DNA of 64,000 nt from NCBI GenBank assembly GCA_004431415.1, contig QPMI01000079.1:1-64000 (forward strand), read 5' to 3'. Origin of the DNA: Cyanophora paradoxa. Its lineage: Eukaryota; Glaucocystophyceae; Cyanophorales; Cyanophoraceae. The position numbers were made by a program, and so were the translations under genes. Below the pieces are notes generated by a model that was not told the origin of the DNA, did not search any database, and saw only the letters and a list, made by a program, of their open reading frames with translations. Below are positions 33,700-43,617 of the stretch, in pieces; position 1 is the stretch's first letter, and the number at the start of each line of letters is the position of its first letter.

Positions 33700-34750
33700 G
33701 CCGCCGCCGGCCGCGGCTTGAAGGGACCATCGCTAGCTATAGCGCTGCAGATGGCTGCGACCGCGGGGGCCGGCGCCAACGCGGGCTCCGGCCGGCTCCG
33801 CGGCCGTGCACGTGGCGAATTCGAAGTCGGGGCTGCGCATTTACTGGCATGCGTAGCTGGCCATGGCGGCGAGTCCGAAGTGCTCGCGATGGCCGCTGGA
33901 ACACCCGTCGTGCGCGGCGGCGCGGGAGACAATCGCGGCATCGACGGGGACGCTCCCATCGATTGCGCGCGCGCCACGCACTTTAATGCAGCGCGTGCAC
34001 CCGCGGCCGCGCGCCGGGCGCTCGAGCTCGCGGGATATCGATCTACTGCGCTAGATTCGATGCCACTGCAGCTGCCATGATGATCCGATCCGATGATCCA
34101 CTCAGTGTGTGACTGCAGCTGGGCCAGATCTAGATCGATATCTGTGATCGGGACGTCGACCTAGGCCCGCAGTGCCGCAGTGCATGCGCACTCGCGGCAG
34201 TGCGCACTGATGCGCATGCATCATGCATATGGCATGATCTGAGTAGCAGTGTCTCAGTGACTCCAGTGAGTACTACCGGTACCGTAGAACACATAAACAC
34301 CGCGCCCACTTAATTACCGCGGTACCAAATTACCGCGCCGAGAATTTGTTAAAAGAATTTGTTACCGCGCCTGTTTAGAGGGGTATCCCCCCTAATGTCC
34401 ACGGACATGTCCACCCGGACCCACGGACATTGACACGACATGTCCGCGGACATGGAGTCATGGACATGTCAATGCATATGTCCGCGGACATCGGACACGG
34501 CAACCCTAAGTACAGCCCATGGCACCCATGCCATGATGATGCTATGATGCACATGTACTGTACATGGCACAGATGCTATGGAGCCTATGATCGATGCACA
34601 TGCATATGCTACTAGTAGCCTACTACAGCTGTACTACGGTAGCCTGTACTATGTATACGTAGTACAGGCTGTACAACAGTGCCACGGTGACAGCACTGAC
34701 ACTGCACTGTACTACGTGACTGTAGTAGTGACTGTCACAGTGTACATCCC
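33700..34750. other. Intergenic with TGTCCGCGGACA-type palindromes
   Basis: A 128-codon open frame at 33694-34080 has no domain and is not claimed. At 34395-34500 the palindromes ATGTCC(A/G)CGGACAT recur at least three times within about 100 bases. From 34600 to 34745 the DNA is made of GTAC/TACTAC/CACTGTGAC words, forming imperfect inverted repeats. Confidence 0.5.
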
Positions 34751-37546
34751 CGGGCGCCGGCGGCGGGCCGCCGGCCGGGCGCCGGCGCGGCGGCGCCCGG
34801 GCCGCCCGGCGGCCCGGCCGCGGCGGCGGGCCGGCGGCGGCGCCGGCGCCTGGGAGCTGCGACTCTACTAGGCTAGCGCTAGCCTGCGAGTCGGCGCCGA
34901 CTCGGCGGCGACGTCGACCGTCGGACGTCGACGGTCGACGGGCCAGCCGGCCGGCGCCGGCGCCGCCGGGCCGCCGGCCCGGCGCCGGCGCCGGCGCCGG
35001 CCGGGCCGGCGGGCCGGCCGGCGCCCCCGGGGCCCCGCCCGGGGCCCGCCGGCCCCGCGCGCGCCCGGCCGGCGGCCGCCCGGGCGGCCCCGCCCGCGGC
35101 CGGCGCCGGCGCCTCCGGCGCCGGATCCGGATTCCGGATCCCTTGAAAGACGGCGAAAGGACCAGAACCTGTTCTTAAGTTTTTCGAGTCGCATGAAAAA
35201 TGAAAGAAAAACGAACTTCGGAAAAATGAAAAACTTTTGCAGCCTTAAAAAAAAGCTTCGGCTGAATTCAAGTGACTCAGAAAATTGCATGAAATTGTGC
35301 CATGGGCCCATGACTCCTATAGAACCAGTTTATTTAGTACAGTAAAATAATTAGTAGTTCGCCAAACTGTCAGTTTAGCAGGGGCAAAATCTTTAGTAGG
35401 TCGGTCTTCGCAGGGCTTTTGTGTGGCGGAGAAGAGACTACCCCTACGAAATCACGGCTTTAGCAGGCGAGAAATATTTAGTAGATCGCCCAAAAACTTT
35501 TAGTACTATATATAAATATGCAGCACACTAAATATTTCTAGTTCTACAGTCAGTGTTTTGACGCCGCGCGGCGCTAGTGCCGGCGCGGCGGCGCCGCGCT
35601 ACCATGTAACATTTAATTATATAAGTAATTATGAATGCGCGCACTTCCGTAATGCGGACCATGCCGCGGTCCATGCGGTACCTATAGCTAACTTAGTAAT
35701 TAATGCGTTATTTTGTGACAAAACGCATTAATTTGGGACTGCATTAATATATTAAAGTTTGTTACCGCAGTTATTTTTGTTAAAACGCGGTAATTTGGTA
35801 CCGCGGTATTATATTTTGCCCCACCAGGTATATGGCGAACGTACTCATGATGATTCGATCATGATTCAATGATTCGAAATTCATGATCAAGTTCGGCAAT
35901 TGCAAGTTGCAACCTTAACAAACTTGAGTTTGCGAAATTGAGACAGCCGGCGCACCCTCCTGAGAGCTCGAGCCTGCTACGTATATATATACTGCTAATA
36001 GTCTGGAATATTATACCGTATATACCTACCTGGTACCATGTACACGGAAAAAAGTATCGATCCGGCCGCGGGCATCATATGCATATTCCCTTGAATTTGC
36101 TCCACGTATATAACAACTTACTAGAACTTAGTAACGAAAAAGTAACTTTTCGGTAAGCCCAAAAATTACCAGCCGCAGATCGAGCCACCTTAATAATAAG
36201 CTTGTTAAATGAAATCGCAACCGCCGGCCGTTGAACTCCCTGCATGCGGGCCGCATTATGGCCCGCATTATATGGGCCGCATATGTACCGTAATGCACTT
36301 TATTAATGCGCGCACTTTATTAATGCGGCACCAAATTAATGCGTTTTCCGTTGGCAAAACGCATTAATTTGGCACCGCATTAAGATCGAAACGCTAAGAA
36401 AAATGCGCTATGTACCCCCTAACGCAGTCAAAAGGCTTCAAAACGCATTAATTTGAGACCGCATTATTATCTGTACTAGGGATCCGGGTCCAAAAACGCA
36501 TTAATATTTGGCGCATTAATTAAGTGCATTACGCCGCATATGCGCATGCATGATGCGGGGCATTGCGGGCCCATCATGCGGCCGGGCAGCGGCCCTGCCT
36601 GCCAGGCTGCCGAATCAGTGCCGAATCACTGCCGATCCCCGGAAAAGCCGCGGCCGGCCGGGCCGGCGCCGGGCGCCGGCGCGGCGGCGCCGCCCGGGGC
36701 CCGGCCGGCGCCGGCTGCGCAGTGCGCACTGCCGCAGTGCGGCACAGTGCGCAGTCACTGAGTGCGAGGCGCTGCGCCGCGCGCGCCGGGCCGGGCGCCG
36801 CCGGGGCGGCCGCGCGCCGGCCGCCGGCGCCGGCTGGGCCGCCTGGGCGCCGGCCCGGCCCCGGCAGTCGACGTCGGCCCTCCGAGGCTCCGAGCCTCCG
36901 ACTCGCCGAGTCGGCCGTCGGGCCGTCCGGCGTCAATATTTATATAATTACTAATTTACTGCTAAGTTAATGTGTCATCACTGTCATCCACCATGATGCA
37001 CGTGCACGTGCAATGGTGCGAGTGAGTGGGACTGACTCACGTCTGAGTCATCTAGAGCTTTTATTCCGTAGTTCCAGGTACCGCTGGGCGGGGTATTAGC
37101 CTAGTGTACGTAGTAGGTACTTCAGCTACTAGCCTAGTAGGCAGCCTTGCGAAAAGGCTCGCAGGAGTCGCAGCTGCAGCCTGCAGCTACGTATACCGTA
37201 TATGCGTATACGTACTGTACTTTAGCTTGCGAAAAGGCTCGCAGGCTATAGCTGGAGTCGCAGCCTACCTGGTACCTATGGCCTGCCCTCAGTAGTACCG
37301 CCCTACCATATTAATACAGCCCTACCATATTAATTACTGGCAATTTACTGCGCTCAAAATCTTTAGAACGCAGTAATTTGGTAGCGCAGTACATTACCCG
37401 GCCCCCTTTGCTAACAAATAATATATTTTCGAGGCCGATGGAACGCAGTAATTTGGTAGCGCAGTAATTATAAAGCGCCTATAGGCTATAGCTATATAGC
37501 TACCGGCACAGAAGTTTAAGAACGCAGTAATTTGTGGCGCAGTAAA
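34315..37546. repeat. Dispersed paired-word repeat family, ten units
   Basis: Each unit of about 27 nt consists of AACGC-NN-TA, then ATTTGG (or a close form), then about 3 nt, then CGC-NN-TA. The two-letter NN is the same on both sides within every unit but differs between units: GG (34315 on the minus strand, 35784), AT (35722, 36319 minus, 36358, 36442, 36495) and AG (37367, 37442, 37521). The units are scattered over 3.2 kb in otherwise non-coding DNA. Confidence 0.8.
34751..35130. repeat. GC-only palindrome block
   Basis: Nearly every base is G or C, built from overlapping GGCGCC, GCCGGC, CCGGCCGG, CCCGGG and GGGCCC words. Shorter blocks of the same type lie at 36648-36860 and 37762-37846. 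A single AT-containing gap (34855-34925) holds CTAGGCTAGCGCTAGCCT and GACCGTCGGAC. It could fold into many alternative hairpins. Confidence 0.7.
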
Positions 37547-38390
37547 TAAGTATTACACGGTAGGCAACCGTAGGCTCCGAGCCTCCAGCTCCGACTCTCC
37601 GGCGAGCCTCCGACTCTCCGCCGATCGAGTCTCCGACGACTCTCCGTCGACTCTCCGTCGCATCATGATCATCGTCGCGAGCTCCCGACTCCCGAGCTTG
37701 CAATTGAGTGAGTCGGACTGACTCGTGAACCGTTGAACCCGGTGACCGTACGCGTGACTCGATCCCGGGCCGCCCGGCGACCGCGGGCCCCGGGGCCCGG
37801 GCCCCGGCGGGCCGGCGGCGGCCCGGCGGCGGGCCCGGCCGCGGCGTGAGAATAAATTCGAAGCTCGCGAGTCCGCCGAGTCTCGAATCGCGCCGAAGCT
37901 TCGAATTCAGTGCGAAAAAGAACCTAAATATAAATTTTAAGTTGCGTAGTAGGCTATAGCTACTAGTACTAGGCCACTAGACTCACGAGTCAAAAGCAAT
38001 ATAATTGTCATTATAACTAGACTTTGGGTACGAGTTACTAGTAGCTAGGCTTCAAAAAGCCGACGGACCTGTCTCTCCGGGATTCTTGAAGGACAGAAAG
38101 CTTGCTCAGCGGCTGCAGATCTAAGCGTCGCACTTGTCGGACCGTCGGACCGTCTCGGACGTCGCCGGCTGCTCGGGCATCGCCGCCGCACTCATCAGGC
38201 CAAGCCTTCGAGTGCGCACGCGCGCGCTGCCTAGATCTAGACCCGCCGATCGAAGGCTTCTCCTAGCGCGCGCTTTAACTTGCGCACGCGAACGTACACG
38301 TACGTACATGCGCCTCTAGGAGCAAAAAACACCGGTGGCCGCTGTGGATATCGATGCGCGCTTGCGCTGATCCAGATCGCGCAGATCGCA
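35131..38390. other. Intergenic, mixed AT-rich and GC-only blocks
   Basis: No gene is supported. Besides the paired-word units there are TTTAGTA-containing segments at 35330-35520, a repeated TTGCGAAAAGGCTCGCAGG (37146 and 37227), and a CTCCGA-rich tract at 37570-37660. Confidence 0.55.
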
Positions 38391-40522
38391 ATGAGATCTA
38401 GAGCTCTTCTTTTCCAGGCGATCGTCCTGGCTTTTCTTGTGGCTGGCTCGGCTGCCGCGAGATGTGCGTACGCGCGCGCTAGCGCTGCGCCCCTAGGCCT
38501 CCGACTTCGTTCCTCTCTGATCTGACGTCCTGTCTCGCCCGCAGGCGCTGATCGTGAGTCCGCTCGCGCGTGACCGCAAACGCATTAGTATTCGAAGAGC
38601 AGCCGCTGATCGTTCGCTGTGTCGCAGCCAACATCGCTGTAACCTCATCCAGCTGCTCTCTGGTCAAGTCGGGCGGCACGTCCACCCTGACTTGCACTGC
38701 CAACGTGAAGTGAGCTCCGTCTGGCTCTCTTCAGATCTTGATCATGATCATGATCCATTCAAGTCGCGTGCACTGATGTCCTGTTGCGCCGCGCAGCTTC
38801 GACGGGGCGGACCAGTACGAGTTCGAGGTCGACATCACGCAGGCGACGAAGCCCACGACCATCTCCGGCGCCGTCGACTCCAGGAGCTCCCCGAGTGCCT
38901 TCAGCCTGACCCGCTCCGCCGACCGCGCGACGCTCACCTTCACGACCTCCACGCTCGAACTCGACTGCAAGGTCGTCACTCTGAAGATCAAGGTGCGGAT
39001 CGCTGCCGCCTCTGTTTTTTATTCTTTGATATTGATGCTGTTTTTGTACTAGGGGTCGCGCACGGGGGCGGGCTGTGGTTTCGGCGCTTTTAAGACGTTC
39101 GGCACCTACGGGGCGGTCTGCTCATGTAAGCTAGAGCATGCATATGATTGTCAAATTATATATAATGAATTCTTGACTATGCGAACGTGCAGGCGAGTCT
39201 TCCCCGTGGAAACGTGCGAGCCTGCAATTGCTGTCTTCGCGCCTAATCCAAAGATCTAGCTATAGAGGTTCCTGATCACAACTGCACTGCATGCGCAGTG
39301 CCTCGGTTCTCGAACTTCGGTGTCAACGACGGCGAGCGCTGCACCAAGACTCCCAACTCCGTTACCTGCGTCGCCAAGATCGACACGTCCGTAGGGATTT
39401 ATATATATACGCTCATGACCACCAATCGGTGTCTTCGGGTTCGCTGATCACGAGCACCTCGCACGTGCACAGCTCTTCTGAGTACGTCAACGCCAATGGC
39501 CTCAAGCTGTCCTTCTGGATCACGGGCACGAGCCAAGGGGCGAGCATCATCGAGTACGTCCGGACTCCGTTCGTCCCTCTCGCCGCCGCAACCACCCCGG
39601 TGGAGTTTGTCAACACGCTCACCAACACCGGTGGCTTCACCTACACGCTCGCAATCCTCGAGCTCGAGTCGTCGACCACGGTCACCGCGATCGAGTACAC
39701 GATCAAGGCTCCCACGGACATGTTCTGCGACGCTATGATCAAGAACTTCGTCATGGTTGGTTGATGCGATTCGATTGAAAATAAAGCATGAGATTCGAGC
39801 GCTCACGATATCGATGTCGACGTCGTGTCTCGCAGGGCGAGAAGAAAACGCTTGCCAGCCAGACGGCGACGGAGCTGACCTGCACCAATGACTGGGAGTT
39901 CGTGAACCCCGTCGTCGGCAAGAAAGTCGGCTGCCCGACCGACGGCGACGGCGGCGCCGGGACCGACACCACCCTCCGCCCGACTTCTCCGGCCCCGCGC
40001 ATGCAGAACATCTTCTACAAGCCCGCGGCCAACCCGCCCGTCAAGGACCTGACCGCCTCGGGCTACCCCGCCGTTGTGTCGTGGGACACCGCAGCTAACC
40101 TCGCGGTTTGTTTCGTTTATTCTTATCTGCATGAACCTGATCATGGACTTATGAATTAAATGCGCGCAGTACACTGTCAACATCGACGCTCCCGTGGCCT
40201 CCGTGGCCGGCATTGACGCGTGCCCCTTCACGACCGACTTTGCCTTCGGGACCCCCGTCACCACCTCGGCCGGCTCCCTGGCCCTGAACTACCTCTGCCC
40301 CGGTGTGACCACGACATATTTCGAACTGCATCTCTCAGTTCGGGATCCAGTTCTAGTAGATCTGACCAATATTTAATCGCCCCCACCCTTGCAGGCTACA
40401 AGTACAAGGTCTCCGTGCTCGCCTGCACCACCGCGACCCCCGCCGTCTGCGCCGAGGAGGCCGCCGTCGAGGAGTTCACCCCTGATGGTGCGCTTAAGCT
40501 TGATATTAATGTTCTTATTGAT

Positions 40523-40611
<89 letters not shown>

Positions 40612-42812
40612 GAGCGGCCATGATGAAACGCTCACACGCGACCTCGCGCCTCCGGCAGTGGTGCCGCCGACCGAGGCGACCTTCAACAGCGCCTTCACGT
40701 TCGGCCAGTTCGCGTACTACCCGATCAGCGAGTCCGGCACGCCGGTGACCGGCACCTACAACCGCCCGACCTACGACGGCGGAGCTCTGATCTCCAAGGT
40801 GCACACCACGCTTATTTAATCTAACAAATGAAAGCGCGCGCATAGCTACCTCTAACGCAATCTATCGTTTCCAATCGCGCAGTACGAGGTGGAGATTGTT
40901 CTCCCCGAGGACCTGGGCGACTGCCCCGTGAGGAACGGCGTCGCGGGCCTCGCGGTCGCCAGCGGCGTCGCCAAGGCCACGTGCCTCAACTCGAACCCGG
41001 CGTGCTCGATGAGCCTCTCCACCAAGCTCTGCCCTGGTTCGCCGTACTAGTAGCTATAGACGTTTTATAATTAACGACTGTGCACGTGTATGCGCATGCC
41101 GGCTGCAGCTTGCGTCCCAATATTAACGTTGCGCGGCAGGTTTCTCCTACACTTTCAAGGTCAAGGCCTGCAACGGGGAGAACGAGGCGACCGCGGATCG
41201 CTGCAGCGAGTTCTCCGCCTCCGGCGCTTCTGAGGCGAGCGCTGTGGTTCCGAGTGCGTCCCGACGAGCCAAAGAAATTTAAATTTTGCGCCCGCCTCGG
41301 CCGTGCTGACTGAAGCGGCGTGTGCAGTCGTGCCGCCCGTCTGCGGCATTCCGCCCCCGTACCCCGCCGTGGCCCCGCAGGGCTTCTCGACGGGTCCCTA
41401 CGGCGGTTCGACGGTGCAGGACCTCGACGCCCTTCAGGCCCTCGAGACGCAGCTCAACAACGTGCTGACGACCGACCCCACCATCGACCTGGACTACCTC
41501 AACAACCTCGGCTTCAAGACCGCCGTCGTGTTCTGGCCCAGCGTCTCCTACAGCGGAGGCCAGGCCCCCTACGGTGCGCTCCCGACTTTGTCCTGCACGT
41601 ATACGTGCACGTGTACTTCTTTCCTTTAATTAACCGGCTCGGCGGGCAGAGTACAACCTGACGCTCAACCGCTACATCAAGGGCATCAACGGCTACGACA
41701 ATACCAAGTACCAGACCTTCGAGGCAAGTCTTGAAAAGATACAGATCTAGATGCAGAAATATAATAATAATTGCGCGGTGTTAACGCTCGCCCCCCGCGC
41801 AGTCCGGCCCCTTCCCCACCCAGGGCCGCTTCTACGCGCCGACCCTCGCGAACAACGTCCAGCCCTCGTGCGCTGTCCCATTTTTCTCGCCGATGGACAG
41901 CTTTTTGAACTGCGTCCCAGGCACTGCTACTCGATGTCGGTCGAGCTGTGCAACTCGGCCGGCTGCTGCATGCCCGGCCACTTCAACGGCCTCGACCTCG
42001 ACCTCGGCACCGTCTCCGGCACCTGGTTCCAGCCCTGTGAGCGCCCTACATCTCTGCATTCTGCATTCTCTCGATGCTCACGCTCCCGTTTCTCTTGCAG
42101 CGCAAACCTACAGCCGGAAGGGCTCGGCTGAGCCGCAGGACCGTCTCACCTGCACGAACCTCAAGCCGTGGAGGGGCCCCGACAGCAGCAAGGCCGTCGG
42201 CGGCGTCGGCGTGAAGATGGCGTGGGTCAACGCCGGTGCCGCCGGCGCCCAGGCCGGCGCCGCGTCCGCCGGCGCCTCCGCCGGTTCCTCTGCCTCCGGA
42301 GTCGCGGGCGTGGCCGCCCCCGCTGCCTCGGCCGGCACCTCCAACACCCTTCTCGCTGTCGCCATCGGTTCGCGCCGTCGCCGTCGCCTTCGCAGCTTTT
42401 TCAACGTTGATCGTGACGCATGCGATGTTCGTGCAGCTGTCCCGGTCGGCGTCGCGGGCCTCGCCATCGGCGCCGTCGCGGCCGCCATGATCATCACCCG
42501 CAAGCAAGTCCGCGTCGCCACCATCGCCGCCACCAGCCGCGCCCAGGTCCGAATTCCCGATCGCTTGCGACTCGCAATCGCAATGCGCAATATAATCATG
42601 CTTCGGAATTCCGGGCACTCATGAGCTTTTTGCAGGCGTTGAACGGCGGCATCAACTCGAGCACGCAGCTTATGCCGCCGGTGTCGCTCACGACCATCAA
42701 CATCCGGCGGCGCTCGGTCAATGCCGGGAGCCCTGCCGAGCAGCCCGTCCCGGAGGTCGAGGAGAGCGCGTCGATCAGTCGCCGCAACTCTCTCACGGCG
42801 CACCGCGTCTAA
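38391..42812 (+). CDS. Type I membrane glycoprotein with Cys-rich, Fn3-like ectodomain
   Basis: About 20 exons; frame is kept across all but one junction. The N-terminus MRSRALLFQAIVLAFLVAGS is a clear signal peptide. The ectodomain has beta-sandwich-like segments with paired Cys, e.g. LVKSGGTSTLTCTANV, SYTFKVKACNG, YKYKVSVLACTT and CYSMSVELCNSAGCC, each with the Fn3-like Y-x-V-x-V-x-AC strand. After an Ala/Gly-rich stalk comes one membrane helix (AVPVGVAGLAIGAVAAAMII), a stop-transfer RKQVRV and a tail of about 80 residues with ISRRNSL. This order means surface display with a short cytosolic tail. Exons include 38391-38463, 38545-38553 (9 nt), 38628-38709, 38797-38992, 39836-40105, 41328-41573, 42101-42367, 42437-42546 and 42636-42812 (TAA). 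Intron 40488-40658 holds a (GT)n run of about 75 nt, and intron 41724-41802 starts with GC. The join between about 39390 and 39500 is unresolved. The ligand is unknown. Confidence 0.8.
40526..40612. repeat. (GT)n then (TA)n microsatellite in an intron
   Basis: About 37 GT dinucleotides followed by TATATATATA, within the intron 40488-40658 of the membrane glycoprotein gene. Confidence 0.95.
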
Positions 42813-43617
42813 GCAGCTCGTCGACCCAGCCGCAGCTGCGGCAATTGCAAGCGCGCCGCACATGCATTAAATTGCAAACCATCTTCGGATCCTGCTCCAG
42901 CTGTACAGCATTGCTTCCAACGATCAATGCCTCTGCAATCATCGAATCACGCAGACCACAGATAGGGCAGCCCTGCCAGGCTGCCCCGTACACGTATACG
43001 TTCGCGCGCACATCTAGAGCTAAGCTACCTTTTCATTATACATATTTCTAGATACGTGATCTTTACCTTCTTCTTAAGGCTTAAGTGCAATTGATCATGA
43101 CTTTTCATCCAGCCTATAACATCTGTACTTGTACGATGTTCCCATTCATAAAACACACCGTAATACGTATACCGGTATATAGCTAATAGTATTAGTAACG
43201 TGCATGCGTGCGCGCAACTGCAATCGCAAGCTGCTTTAGTCTAGATCTTATGCGCGTATTTGTTACTTCAAATTCGTCTTCCGGAATTTCTTCTTTGTGT
43301 TCAAGATCAAGATCAACTGCTCCACGCACGTGGACGTTGACGAAGATGCATATGTTCGCGTGCTAGCGCTAGCGCTGCAGCTGCAGCTGCAGATAGATTT
43401 GTGTACGTGCATATATCTTGCGATTGATTAATTCAACTCTTGTGTGCGATGGCAGTGCCCGAGTGTGTCTTCTATGGCCTCGAGGGGTCAGGCTTGGGAA
43501 GGACCTCGGTGGGCACGGCCAGCTGCAGGGCAGCCCCTTCAACTGCTTCATTCACGCAGACCGCTAGAGCCATGATCAAGTTTTGCCGAAGGACCGTCGG
43601 ACCCGGCGCGGCCGCCG
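42813..43617. other. Convergent spacer, glycoprotein to WD40 gene
   Basis: Both neighbours end here. It contains the 11-mer in reverse (GACCGTCGGAC at 43592), CTAGCGCTAGCGCTGCAG with CAGCTG repeats near 43360-43390, and no supported gene. Confidence 0.5.

Noticed and set aside
33694-34080. 128-codon open frame on the plus strand
   Set aside because: No domain, no intron chain, and it overlaps a possible first exon of the EF-hand gene on the other strand.
36301-37546. Direct repeats as a CRISPR array
   Set aside because: Units are irregularly spaced, in both orientations, imperfect, and the context is a eukaryotic spacer.
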